Source of the DNA: Gammaproteobacteria bacterium
GTDB lineage: Bacteria; Pseudomonadota; Gammaproteobacteria; S012-40
Assembly (NCBI GenBank): GCA_029884425.1
Contig: JAOUHV010000014.1
Location: 1-56,905 of the forward strand
Length of the DNA stretch: 56,905 nucleotides
Direction of reading: 5' to 3'
Part shown: one piece after another, positions 9,181 to 17,647 of the stretch
Numbering within the stretch: the stretch's first letter is position 1
Layout of the letters: every line of letters starts with the position of its first letter
Translations under genes and position numbers: made by a program
The notes under the pieces: model-generated
Database searches by the model: none
Seen by the model: the letters and a program-made list of their open reading frames with translations, nothing else
What the model was told of the DNA's origin: nothing

Positions 9181-10401
9181 ATGATCAAAAAAATCACTGT
9201 TAGCGATTTGCACATTGGCATGTATGTCCATGATTTGAACATGGGCTGGATCAGTCATCCATTTGCGACCAATCATTTCCGTATCAACCATGACAAAGAC
9301 ATTGCCAAAATCAAATCACTAGGCGTAAAGGAACTGTACATCGACATGGTCAAAGGCGATGACATTGCCAGCGCTATAAACCATGACACCGTAGACAAAC
9401 ACTTGGAGCAAGAACTCACACGCATCGCCACCACACCTGTGGAAATCCGGCACAAAATCCTGGTTGCCGAGGAAATGCTCCATGCTGAAAATGTACATAG
9501 CGAAGCCCAAAGCGCTATCAAACACATCATGGCTGATGCCCGCATGGGCAAACAAATGAATGCCACGCAAGTCGACAAAGTTGTCAGCAAACTGACCCAA
9601 TCCATATTGCGCAACAAGGATGCCGTTCTCAGCCTGGATCTCATTCGCCATCGTGATCAATACACGTTTGAGCATTCTGTTTCTGTCGCCGTTCTGCTCA
9701 TAGCGTTTGGCACTGAACTGGGTTTAAGCGAAGAAAAAATTCATCATCTTGGCATGGGTGGATTACTGCACGACATTGGCAAAACCAAAATTCCTGATGG
9801 CATTTTAAACAAGCCTGGCAAACTCAGCGATTCAGAATTTGGTATTGTCAAAAATCATGTGGATTATGGCGTGCAGATTCTATCCGGCCTGCAAGGTCTG
9901 TCCAGCGAGGCCATTAGTATCACCCAGCAACATCATGAGCGCATCGATGGCAGCGGCTATCCCAACCGATTAAGCGGTGATCAGATTAGTCTGTTTGGCC
10001 AGATGGCTGCCATTGCCGATGTCTATGATGCCATTGCCTCCGATCGTTGCTACCATCGCGGTGAGCCACCATCATCGGTACTGAAAAAAATGCTCGAATG
10101 GAGCAAGCATCATTTTGATGAAAATCTGGTGCATCGGTTCATCCATACGGTGGGTATTTATCCGGTAGGAAGTCTGGTGCAAATCGAGGATGGTCACTTG
10201 GCTGTCGTTATCGAACGTGGTGAAAAAGGTTTGCTCTATCCTGTGGTACGCTGCATTTATGATACTCATCAGAAAAAACACATCAAACCCTATACGCTAG
10301 ACCTTTCCACTCAAGCGGATGAATCATCAAACAGAATCATATCGTTCGAAGATCCGCTCAAATGGGGAATTCGTCCGTTCCGCTACATCACTGCGGCGTA
10401 A
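9181..10401 (+). CDS. HD-GYP domain cyclic-di-GMP phosphodiesterase
   Basis: A 406-residue cytoplasmic protein. Residues 1 to about 120 form the DUF3391 domain commonly found ahead of HD-GYP. The HD-GYP domain follows with H-S-V-S-V-A, the metal-binding H-D-I-G-K-T-K-I-P and Q-Q-H-H-E-R-I-D-G-S-G-Y-P, so all catalytic and signature residues are present. It should hydrolyse c-di-GMP and so promote motility over biofilm. The last ~90 residues form a small beta-rich tail typical of this subgroup. It sits alone between an inverted repeat and a decayed gene. No input domain other than DUF3391 is seen. Confidence 0.92.
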   Translation: MIKKITVSDLHIGMYVHDLNMGWISHPFATNHFRINHDKDIAKIKSLGVKELYIDMVKGDDIASAINHDTVDKHLEQELTRIATTPVEIRHKILVAEEMLHAENVHSEAQSAIKHIMADARMGKQMNATQVDKVVSKLTQSILRNKDAVLSLDLIRHRDQYTFEHSVSVAVLLIAFGTELGLSEEKIHHLGMGGLLHDIGKTKIPDGILNKPGKLSDSEFGIVKNHVDYGVQILSGLQGLSSEAISITQQHHERIDGSGYPNRLSGDQISLFGQMAAIADVYDAIASDRCYHRGEPPSSVLKKMLEWSKHHFDENLVHRFIHTVGIYPVGSLVQIEDGHLAVVIERGEKGLLYPVVRCIYDTHQKKHIKPYTLDLSTQADESSNRIISFEDPLKWGIRPFRYITAA

Positions 10402-10402
10402 C

Positions 10403-10549
10403 TTACTCTTCACCTTCAAGCGCAACAATTTCGGCAACAGCAATGTCCTTACGAAATTCACGCGCCGCTATATATTCTGCACTGTGATAAAACTGCTCTG
10501 CTGCTTGCAAGGAAGGAAACTGCATAATTTTCGATAGCTGACGTAATGA
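10403..10549 (-). pseudogene. DUF1330-family C-terminal remnant
   Basis: An open stretch of 48 codons between an in-frame TAG (10550-10552) and TAA (10403-10405) encodes F-P-S-L-Q-A-A-E-Q-F-Y-H-S-A-E-Y-x-A-A-R, followed by a closing V-A-L-E-G. This is the hallmark C-terminal half of DUF1330 proteins (small dimeric alpha/beta-barrel proteins). The N-terminal half is missing in all frames nearby, so this is a truncated gene. Its end abuts the HD-GYP stop. Confidence 0.6.
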
Positions 10550-10605
10550 CTAATATACTTCGATTCTCTTCACGGCGCCCCTAGCTACCCCGCGGCACTA
10601 TTGTT

Positions 10606-11280
10606 TTAAGTCAGCGACTTTTTCAGCAAAAATCCGAACGCCTTTTTCAGGGCATCTTTCCCACCTCGCTCCAGTATCTGTCCATGTGACATAACAATTT
10701 GGTCGAAATCCCACTGATAAATGGTGTCCAGTGATCGCTGAAACTGTGCATGATTTGCAATCATGGATCGCATCAAGCGTGATGGACCAAATTTCCGATA
10801 GCTGTCGTTAAGCGTAAAAAATACCTTACTCCACCAGGAAACGTTCGCAGCTATATTGAAAACCAAATCAGTCAGTATCAACGTGCGACTTATTGGATGA
10901 AAAAATACAAATTCATTGACTTTTGGTGCGCCCTGCACCTGATGCACATCAATCTGTTCAGCAATAACCGCTGCATCCAATCCTGCTAACGGCAATGATC
11001 CATCACGGCTATGGGCGGCATAATGGATGGCCTCAGGAAAGGCCACCCGCCATCCCGCCACAAACAAATCGTGAAAAGCATTGGGCTCCACCAGATAGGC
11101 AACCCTGCCCAGTGACGAAATCTGCTCTTTAAGTTCTGCCGTCAACTCAACCGGCGAATGTAGTAACAAACCGCCATCTGCCAACCGAATAACCGTCATG
11201 CGATTACCAAAGTCCGCTCCCATGAAGCGAAATGGCCGCTCAACCACCCAAATTTCCCTGCCTATGGACCTAAGACTCAT
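10606..11280 (-). CDS. DUF4336 (metallo-hydrolase-like) protein
   Basis: A 224-residue protein with the DUF4336 layout: E-I-W-V-V-E-R-P near the start, M-T-V-I-R-L-A-D-G-G-L-L-L-H-S-P, then P-N-A-F-H-D-L-F and, later, L-I-L-T-D-L-V-F-N. The family is thought to share the metallo-beta-lactamase fold, but it keeps few of the metal ligands and has no proven reaction. Start ATG 11280 has GGAG eight bases upstream; GTG 11304 is an alternative. It is divergent from a MarR regulator with paired palindromes between them, so the MarR protein probably controls it. Confidence 0.8.
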   Translation of the reverse strand: MSLRSIGREIWVVERPFRFMGADFGNRMTVIRLADGGLLLHSPVELTAELKEQISSLGRVAYLVEPNAFHDLFVAGWRVAFPEAIHYAAHSRDGSLPLAGLDAAVIAEQIDVHQVQGAPKVNEFVFFHPISRTLILTDLVFNIAANVSWWSKVFFTLNDSYRKFGPSRLMRSMIANHAQFQRSLDTIYQWDFDQIVMSHGQILERGGKDALKKAFGFLLKKSLT

Positions 11281-11313
11281 CGTAGCTGCTCCGTTCAACT
11301 CCACTCCAGATAA

Positions 11314-11352
11314 AGTAAACCATCTTTACCAACTAGTAAATATGATTTACTA
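11314..11352. promoter_or_regulatory. Two palindromes, probable MarR operators
   Basis: TAGTAAAT-ATG-ATTTACTA (11334-11352) is a perfect 8-bp inverted repeat with a 3-base centre, the size of a MarR dimer site. A weaker related palindrome, GTAAA-CCATC-TTTAC (11315-11329), lies beside it. Both sit in the 95-bp gap between the divergent DUF4336 and marR-like genes. Confidence 0.6.
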
Positions 11353-11375
11353 TTTCAGCAAATCGGAGAAACTGC

Positions 11376-11792
11376 ATGAACAACGAACCAACCGGACGCT
11401 TACTGCTCAATCTATTCAGAAAATTTGAGTCTGCCGCGCTGACTACTCTGGCAACGCAAGGATTTGCAGATGTCACCCTGTCGCACTTGAATGTGTTGCG
11501 ACATCTCAATCCTGAGGGGATGCGACAGGTTGCGCTCGCAAAAGATGCCGGATTGTCGAAGCAGGCCGTCGGCGCAATCGTCAAGGAATTGGAAGTGAAA
11601 GGCTATCTTCAGGTAGTTCCAGACGACACAGACGGTCGTGCGCACAAAGTCATCTACACCGCCAAGGGAAAACGCTGGCTGGATGCCGCCATCCGCGTGA
11701 TTGCAGCTATCGAAAATGATTACCGACTAACACTGGGAGAAACGCGTTATCAGCAATTACGTGATGACTTGATACTGCTGCTTAAAGACTGA
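11376..11792 (+). CDS. MarR-family transcriptional regulator
   Basis: A 138-residue winged-helix protein. Residues about 35-100 hold the helix-turn-helix (V-A-L-A-K-D-A-G-L-S-K-Q-A-V-G-A-I-V) and the wing with D-D-T-D-G-R-A-H-K-V, the conserved D-x-R of MarR proteins. These dimers repress divergent genes until a small ligand binds. ATG 11376 follows GGAG at good spacing. The two palindromes just upstream are likely its own and its neighbour's operators, implying autoregulation. Confidence 0.9.
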   Translation: MNNEPTGRLLLNLFRKFESAALTTLATQGFADVTLSHLNVLRHLNPEGMRQVALAKDAGLSKQAVGAIVKELEVKGYLQVVPDDTDGRAHKVIYTAKGKRWLDAAIRVIAAIENDYRLTLGETRYQQLRDDLILLLKD

Positions 11793-11817
11793 AATTGCCA
11801 TAGACGCAGCCACACCA

Positions 11818-12198
11818 TCAGCTCCCGCTCAACTGCTGGGTAATGGCAATGTACTGCGAAATAGTTTCGCTTTCGGTATCGCGATCGGCAACACTGAAAA
11901 AGCGTTTGATTTCCTCCAGTGCCTCTTGTTGCCGCCCCAGTTTCCACAAGGTATTGAACAGCGCAATCGATACCGCTCCCAAACCCGGCTGCAGCAACAC
12001 CAAACGCTCAAAAATCATTTCAGCATCAGCTAGCCGATCACTGCAATAATAGGCGCCACCAAGTATCAGCAATGCCGCCTGATTGTCGGGTTCTTGCTGC
12101 AGCAATGCCAGCAGCAACAAGCGCGCCTGATCATTTTGTCCGGCCTCGAGCATTGCCCGTGCCTGTTCAAGAATTTGCGTTTTGTCTTGGGTATCCAT
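11818..12198 (-). CDS. Tetratricopeptide-repeat protein
   Basis: A 126-residue protein made of about three TPR-like helical hairpins (A-R-A-M-L-E-A-G-Q-N-D-Q-A-R and A-L-L-I-L-G-G-A-Y-Y-x-x-x-R-L-x-D-A are clear repeats). No signal peptide, so a cytoplasmic protein-protein interaction role is likely. The ATG at 12198 has AGGGGG upstream and is preferred over the ATG 30 bases further up. Convergent with marR. Function otherwise unknown. Confidence 0.75.
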   Translation of the reverse strand: MDTQDKTQILEQARAMLEAGQNDQARLLLLALLQQEPDNQAALLILGGAYYCSDRLADAEMIFERLVLLQPGLGAVSIALFNTLWKLGRQQEALEEIKRFFSVADRDTESETISQYIAITQQLSGS

Positions 12199-12326
12199 GC
12201 GTCCCCCTGTTTTTTGCAAGTTTAACACGCATATTTACGGCATCGACATAGCCTTCGCAACAGAGAAAGACAGTGGTACCATGCTAGCACCTCCGCCAAA
12301 ACCGTCACCCGAGCTTAGTCATCGTC

Positions 12327-12710
12327 ATGGCACACAGCAACGAAATACAAGAGCTATATCAGACAGTGCGTCGATTGACGATGCAATGCCAGCAATTGCG
12401 ACTGGCCGTAGTGATGAGTTTTTTCCTGGCGCTGCTGATTTCCATGCCTTTTCCCTTGGCCCTGTTATTGGTGATTTTGCTGTGGATTCAGGAAAGCATT
12501 TGGCGTGCAGACATGGCTCGCATTGTGTTCCGACTGCAGAAACTACAAACCGGGGCCAGCGACATCCCCAGCCTTGCACAATGGAAAGCCGAGAAAATCA
12601 ACATTGCACTTGTGCAAGCCCAAGCAATGCAGCCCAAGGTGCTGTTTATTTACATGCTGATGTTCGGTATTGAGATGACCTTGTTTGGCATGGGATTCTG
12701 GCCAACCTAA
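12327..12710 (+). CDS. Hypothetical two-helix membrane protein
   Basis: A 127-residue protein not recognised as a family. A hydrophilic N-terminus with Q and R leads into a long hydrophobic segment (about 27-55), then a charged middle and a second hydrophobic segment (about 104-125). Its stop overlaps the convergent gene's stop by four bases. Composition is like that of its neighbours, so it is probably a real gene. Confidence 0.6.
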   Translation: MAHSNEIQELYQTVRRLTMQCQQLRLAVVMSFFLALLISMPFPLALLLVILLWIQESIWRADMARIVFRLQKLQTGASDIPSLAQWKAEKINIALVQAQAMQPKVLFIYMLMFGIEMTLFGMGFWPT

Positions 12711-12976
12711 ACTGGCTCGCCACGCCGACGCTGTATGTAAACACCGGTCAACATCACAATGGGAAACGACACTGCAGCCACAATCAGAGATGAAATATAC
12801 CAGTACGGATCCAAGGTCCCCACGGCAGCGTATCCCAGGCCATTAAACACCAACACGCTGTAAATCACGCCACGAATGTTGGCTGATCGCGCATTTTTCA
12901 CAAAAGCATGACAAAACAGGCCGCACAGCAGCGCAATAATCGTGGCCGCCAACAAACTGATCAATATTCCAGCCAT
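12707..12976 (-). CDS. Hypothetical three-helix membrane protein
   Basis: An 89-residue protein with three predicted membrane segments (about 1-24, 33-54 and 57-78) and a basic C-terminus ending R-R-R-G-E-P-V. The ATG at 12976 has GGAGG seven bases upstream and so is preferred over the start 15 bases earlier. No family recognised. It lies 93 bases downstream of the helicase gene on the same strand. Confidence 0.6.
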   Translation of the reverse strand: MAGILISLLAATIIALLCGLFCHAFVKNARSANIRGVIYSVLVFNGLGYAAVGTLDPYWYISSLIVAAVSFPIVMLTGVYIQRRRGEPV

Positions 12977-13069
12977 AATACTTCCTCCCAAAGCCAGTGG
13001 TTCGCATTAAACCGCTTACCTGTCGCAAACGCAAGTTCAGCCTTATTCCCGGACTTGCGCGCGCATTTT

Positions 13070-14728
13070 TTAGTCAATCGTCTTTGCATCATCGGCCAGA
13101 CGCTGAAGCAACAGACCATGGGCTCGATCGGACATCACCAGGATCAGCTTCATGGTCGCACGAGTCATCCCAACAAATAACCGCCGCATGACTCTATCGT
13201 TCCATTCATCAAAATCAATTTCGGTGAAAATCACACAGGGGGCAGATTGGCCCTTGAAGCGATAAATGGTATCGATCAGTACTTCACCTTCACTGTATAT
13301 GGGATTGCCGAGCAAATCATAATCGCCAGTAAATCGTTTCAGCGGCGTCTTGCCGAGATGCGAAAGCTTGCTGAACTGCGATGCCTCACGACCACGATAA
13401 CTCAGCAACACCATCATGGACTTTGAGAATCGCGCGCCCAACGCGCGACTAATGGCCGTTTTGGTTTTATCCGCGACCTCGGATTCATCGGTATAAGTGA
13501 TAATTTCCACGCCGGAATTGGCCAGCGGACTGCCCGTTTCCATACGCACATCATCACCCAACATTTTTTGCAAATTCTGCAACACATCCTGCGGACTGCG
13601 GTAATTGGTATCCGCATGCAAAATGGTCCAACTAGGCAAATCTACGCTGTCACGTCCATACAGATTTTGCATGGGATCTTCCATCCACCATGCGCGGCCT
13701 TCTGGTTTTAACAACCGCATCAATGACTGTTGCCATTGCTGTTCAAAATCCTGCCCCTCATCCACAATCAACTCGTCGAACAGCCATTCATCGCCAATTT
13801 GCGCATCAGACATAAATGTTTCCAATTGCTGATACGCATCTCGACGAGAAAAATCAATGTCTTCACCCAGACTGCGGGCAATACGATTGGCCAGTTGATG
13901 AAACGTGGCGACCGTCGCCGACTTGGGAGCAATCACCGACAAATAATCTGCCAGTGGGCGATTGTAGCAAACATATAAAACCCGACGCGCTGCCGCATCG
14001 GCATCCTGGAGCAGGGCCAACGCCAATTGGGTTTTGCCAGAACCCGCCGTCCCAATCACCCGAATGCGGTGCGGATGACATTCAATTTTTCGCCCCCAAT
14101 GCGACAAGCCCGCAGACAAGCGCGTATACATAATGTGACTCTGTCCCACCATGGCACTGACTTCGGGCACCAGTTGCAATTCATCGCTGAAAAAACGATG
14201 CAGATATTCCTGGCGTTTTTTGTCGACCTGCGTTGCTGGTAACAAGGATTTTATTTCATTTACCAGCGTTTCTTTTTTGCTGGCGTCGATAATACGTTCG
14301 GCAGGCAAGCCAGCAGTTTCCGGTTGCCTGACCAGATAGTCCGGACAATACAACAACCCGTCGATTTGCCAATCCATTTTGGGCGACAATCGAGACAGCT
14401 TTTGTTGCAGTGCCATTTTATTGCGCGCCATTTGCGCCGCTACCTGGCGCTTTTCGGCCCCATAGTGTTTGAGCAAACCGTCCTGACTTTCGAGTAGCAG
14501 TCCGGATTTTTGTTCGATCAATACGACCTCACCACCCGGCCCCACAATGGCAAAATCAATTTCTCCCAGAAACACCATGCCTTGATAAATGCGCGTCCAG
14601 TGCACCGCATGATAAATCCGATAATCATCGTTTAAATCATTGGCAAGCCATTCCAGGGTTTCGATTTGACGCTGCGCCACGCCAGTGGGTTTCAGCGCCT
14701 GCCAGCCTTCGGGAAAAATCAACGCCAT
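13070..14728 (-). CDS. NERD-domain superfamily 1 helicase
   Basis: A 552-residue protein. Residues ~20-130 form a NERD nuclease-related domain (G-E-I-D-F-A-I-V-G-P followed by V-V-L-I-E-Q-K-S-G, the D-...-E-x-K pattern of the restriction-like fold). The rest is an UvrD/Rep-type helicase with Walker A G-T-A-G-S-G-K-T, Walker B D-E-G-Q-D, N-Y-R-S and a C-terminal R-F-K-G-x-x and G-M-T-R-A block. Such fusions are predicted to process DNA in repair or defence; no specific role is established. It overlaps the small CWC protein upstream by 10 bases, so the two are probably co-expressed. Confidence 0.88.
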   Translation of the reverse strand: MALIFPEGWQALKPTGVAQRQIETLEWLANDLNDDYRIYHAVHWTRIYQGMVFLGEIDFAIVGPGGEVVLIEQKSGLLLESQDGLLKHYGAEKRQVAAQMARNKMALQQKLSRLSPKMDWQIDGLLYCPDYLVRQPETAGLPAERIIDASKKETLVNEIKSLLPATQVDKKRQEYLHRFFSDELQLVPEVSAMVGQSHIMYTRLSAGLSHWGRKIECHPHRIRVIGTAGSGKTQLALALLQDADAAARRVLYVCYNRPLADYLSVIAPKSATVATFHQLANRIARSLGEDIDFSRRDAYQQLETFMSDAQIGDEWLFDELIVDEGQDFEQQWQQSLMRLLKPEGRAWWMEDPMQNLYGRDSVDLPSWTILHADTNYRSPQDVLQNLQKMLGDDVRMETGSPLANSGVEIITYTDESEVADKTKTAISRALGARFSKSMMVLLSYRGREASQFSKLSHLGKTPLKRFTGDYDLLGNPIYSEGEVLIDTIYRFKGQSAPCVIFTEIDFDEWNDRVMRRLFVGMTRATMKLILVMSDRAHGLLLQRLADDAKTID

Positions 14729-14946
14729 ACGCCATCCTTATCGCTCGCCAGTGCGCGCAAACAGGTCTCGCATAAACAACGAGTTGCTGATGAGGAAGTG
14801 GCAAGCCTTGCCTGCTGCGCCGGAGTTAATGTCACCTGCCGACACCAGCAGTCTGAACGATCTGCGCCGCAGCGATTGGCTTGGCCACATGATGGACAAT
14901 GTTGATGGTCAAAATTCGTACGCAGCAAATCAGCACCCTCAGTCAC
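14719..14946 (-). CDS. Cysteine-rich CWC-family protein
   Basis: A 75-residue protein with C-P-S-C-G, C-G-A-D, C-W-C and C-L-C-x-x-C-L, the zinc-binding pattern of the cysteine-rich CWC family. Role unknown; the cysteines suggest one or two metal sites. The GTG start at 14946 is the longest reading, and a TTG eight codons... further in (leading L-L-R-T-N) is also possible because no strong ribosome site is visible. The 3' end overlaps the helicase start. Confidence 0.7.
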   Translation of the reverse strand: MTEGADLLRTNFDHQHCPSCGQANRCGADRSDCWCRQVTLTPAQQARLATSSSATRCLCETCLRALASDKDGVWR

Positions 14947-15029
14947 GGATGCTCAGTATCGCATTGAAGAACGGTCAGACCAACTGAAAAAGCTCAGGGC
15001 AAGGACGACCTCACCCCGAGCAGAGGAGT

Positions 15030-15503
15030 CTAGCGACAACGATACACGGGCAGCGCGCGATCGGCCGCTGTTTGGTATTTGACTGAAATATCGTCAAATG
15101 ATTGGAGTGCAGCGATGGGATCTTCAGTCAAAACAAACGCGTTAAAGCCACAGCGCTCCAGGAAACTCAACTGGTCGCGCAAGAAGTTGCCAACCGCACG
15201 CAATTCACCAACGAATTGATAACGATCGCGCAGCAGACGCGCCAAGCTAAAACCACGTCCATCGGTGTACTTGGGGAAATTGACCGCAACCAGATCAAAG
15301 CGTGGCAAGTCTGCCACGATAGTCTCCACCGCATCATCGCCTTCCAGCAACAATCCCAATTTTCCTGCATGATTCTGCAAACTTTCGCGCTGTGCCAACC
15401 ATGTTTGCAGCGGCACAATCACATCACCGGCAGGAACGGCCTGGTCAACCGTCAATGTCAGCCACTGCTCATCAATCACTTGGCGATTTACAATGATCTT
15501 CAT
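15030..15503 (-). CDS. DUF934 protein, sulfite reductase partner
   Basis: A 157-residue DUF934 protein. The family motif region is visible as F-D-L-V-A-V-N-F-P-K-Y-T-D-G-R-G-F-S-L-A-R-L-L-R, followed by F-V-G-E-L-R-A-V-G and a C-x-F-N-A-F segment. DUF934 genes nearly always follow cysI-type sulfite reductase genes in proteobacteria, as here, where they overlap by 4 bases. It is presumed to help sulfite reduction, but no activity has been shown to my knowledge. Confidence 0.88.
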   Translation of the reverse strand: MKIIVNRQVIDEQWLTLTVDQAVPAGDVIVPLQTWLAQRESLQNHAGKLGLLLEGDDAVETIVADLPRFDLVAVNFPKYTDGRGFSLARLLRDRYQFVGELRAVGNFLRDQLSFLERCGFNAFVLTEDPIAALQSFDDISVKYQTAADRALPVYRCR

Positions 15504-17200
15504 GCTTCCACCCCCTGCGAAATTTGTGACGTTTTTTTGCTGTCATCGCCATACAAGCGCTCCTTGAACGGCGCCTTGCCTACGCGACGATAGGTATCAA
15601 GAAAACGTTCGCCGTCACGACGCTCATCCACATAAACCTGCAAAATAACTTCCAGCGCATCGGCAACACCATTAATAGGCACCGAACGTCCGAGCACTTC
15701 GCCCAATGACGCGTCATTGGTGGAGGAACCGCCCAGGGAAATCTGGTACCACTCCTCACCTTTTTTATCCACCCCCAACAAACCGATGTGGCCGATGTGG
15801 TGATGACCGCAAGCATTCATGCAGCCGGACAATTTGACTTCCAGTTCGCCCAAATCATAGAGGTAATCCATGTTGTCGAAACGCTCATTGATTTGTTTGG
15901 CCACGGAAATGGATTTGGCATTGGCCAGTTCGCAATAATCCAGACCAGGGCAGCAAATCATGTCGGTCAAGGTGCCAATGTTCGCTGTTGCCAAACCGTG
16001 TTCTTTCAGTGTTTGCCACACGTCAAACAAGTCGGCTTGCTTCACATCCGCCAACACTAAATTTTGATCATGGGTGCTGCGAATTTCGCCAAAGCTATAT
16101 TGCTCTGCCAGGCTGGCAACGGCACGCATTTGCGCAGAAGTAATATCACCCGGCGGATTTTTTGGACCTTTGAGCGAAACAAAAACTGCGCGATAACCGG
16201 CAATCTTGTGTGCTTTGGTATTGTGTTTCACCCAGGTACGGAACGACGGATTCGCCTGTTGCTGTGCAGCCAGGGTTTCATCGGCAGCAGCATTGCTGTC
16301 ATAGGCTGGCGGCGCAAAAAATGCGTTGACTCGTGCAATTTCCCGTTCATCCAGCTCAAGACTTACCGGCCCCTGCAATACCGCCTGCCACTCGGCATCG
16401 ACTTGCTCGCGGAAAGCATCAATTCCCAATGCTTCGACCAATATTTTGATCCGCGCTTTGTACATGTTGTCGCGACGACCATAGCGATTGTAAACACGCA
16501 GAATGGATTCCAGATACGATAACAAATCTTTCTTGGCCAAAAACTCGCGGACGACTTTGCCCAAAATCGGCGTACGACCCAAGCCGCCACCCACCCAGAC
16601 TTCAAAACCGGTTTCGCCATGCGCGTTTTTCACCAGTTGCAGACCAATGTCGTGCACCTGAATGGCCGCTCGGTCCTTGCGCGCACCAGACACTGCAATT
16701 TTAAATTTGCGCGGCAAGAAGGCGAATTCAGGATGCAAGGTCGACCATTGACGGATAATTTCGCAATAGACACGCGGGTCTTCGATTTCGTCCACACAAA
16801 CACCAGCGAGCGCGTCCGAGGTGACGTTGCGCATGCAATTACCTGAGGTCTGGATGGCGTGCATTTGTACCGTGGCAAGTTCTTCCAGAATATCGGGAAC
16901 GGTTTCCAGTGCCGGCCAGTTGTACTGGATATTCTGTCGGGTGGAAAAATGACCAAATCCGCGATCGTATTTGTCGGCGATATGGGCCAACATGTTCATT
17001 TGCGACGTCGACAACAGGCCATAGGGAATCGCCACCCGTAACATCGGTGCGTGCTTTTGCACATACAGGCCGTTCATCAGACGTAGAGAACGGTATTCCT
17101 GGTCGCCAATTTGTCCCGCCAGAAACCGCTGGGTTTGATCGCGAAACTGCCGAACACGATCATCCACCAGTTGCTGGTCATACTTATCGTATTGATACAT
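15500..17200 (-). CDS. cysI: Assimilatory sulfite reductase hemoprotein
   Basis: A 566-residue nitrite/sulfite reductase with two ferredoxin-like half-domains and two siroheme/4Fe-4S domains. The cluster ligands are in C-C-P-G-L-D-Y-C (C-x5-C) and G-C-M-N-A-C-G-H-H (C-x3-C). The pairing with DUF934 is the arrangement of the CysI-like enzyme of Pseudomonas and relatives, which reduces sulfite to sulfide for cysteine synthesis. ATG 17200 has AAGGTG nine bases upstream; GTG 17212 is the alternative. No flavoprotein CysJ gene is nearby, so electrons may come from ferredoxin or from a protein encoded elsewhere. Nitrite as substrate is less likely given the DUF934 partner. Confidence 0.9.
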   Translation of the reverse strand: MYQYDKYDQQLVDDRVRQFRDQTQRFLAGQIGDQEYRSLRLMNGLYVQKHAPMLRVAIPYGLLSTSQMNMLAHIADKYDRGFGHFSTRQNIQYNWPALETVPDILEELATVQMHAIQTSGNCMRNVTSDALAGVCVDEIEDPRVYCEIIRQWSTLHPEFAFLPRKFKIAVSGARKDRAAIQVHDIGLQLVKNAHGETGFEVWVGGGLGRTPILGKVVREFLAKKDLLSYLESILRVYNRYGRRDNMYKARIKILVEALGIDAFREQVDAEWQAVLQGPVSLELDEREIARVNAFFAPPAYDSNAAADETLAAQQQANPSFRTWVKHNTKAHKIAGYRAVFVSLKGPKNPPGDITSAQMRAVASLAEQYSFGEIRSTHDQNLVLADVKQADLFDVWQTLKEHGLATANIGTLTDMICCPGLDYCELANAKSISVAKQINERFDNMDYLYDLGELEVKLSGCMNACGHHHIGHIGLLGVDKKGEEWYQISLGGSSTNDASLGEVLGRSVPINGVADALEVILQVYVDERRDGERFLDTYRRVGKAPFKERLYGDDSKKTSQISQGVEA

Positions 17201-17300
17201 AAACGATTTCACCTTTTTACAAGCCGTCGCCGCCCACCCAACAACGGTGGCAGACCGTCAAAAACTCGAGCAAATTTAACAGCTTGCCTATATAAAATGA

Positions 17301-17319
17301 AATAATGATAATTACTTTG
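17301..17319. promoter_or_regulatory. Possible Fur-like box upstream of cysI
   Basis: AATAATGATAATTACTTTG agrees with the Fur consensus at about 14 of 19 positions by eye. It lies about 100 bases upstream of the cysI start in an AT-rich tract that must contain its promoter. An AT-rich chance match cannot be excluded. Confidence 0.3.
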
Positions 17320-17450
17320 CTTATACGTTTTTCAACATATCCACACCAGAACAGCGACTCCCCCCTTTTCTGATGGCTGACACGAGACAACAACCAAAGT
17401 TTGGTCTACACTTGCGTCCAAATGACACACAATACAGGGGGAAATAACTC

Positions 17451-17582
17451 ATGAATCCTGGGCATTTTCTGCTGCCACTGCTTGCCGCTCTGGCCTTTGC
17501 TTTTGCCAACTCCAGCCACGCCCTAGCCACTATCCAGAGCAGTGGAACAGCCGCCATTGTGATCAATCAGACGACGAACTAA
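17451..17582 (+). CDS. Possible 43-residue secreted peptide
   Basis: ATG at 17451 follows AGGGGG by nine bases and opens a 43-codon frame. The first ~26 residues form a convincing signal peptide (hydrophobic L-L-P-L-L-A-A-L-A-F-A-F then S-H-A-L-A), leaving a mature part of only ~17 residues. No family is recognised. It faces the convergent ankyrin gene. It could also be the 5' stub of a longer gene broken by a frameshift after 17575, since another frame stays open for about 40 codons. Confidence 0.4.
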   Translation: MNPGHFLLPLLAALAFAFANSSHALATIQSSGTAAIVINQTTN

Positions 17583-17647
17583 AACCCGCCCGTCAGAGAC
17601 AGCAACAGCGGGACAATTCCGCCGTTGCTCAAAGAAGCGCAATCGAT

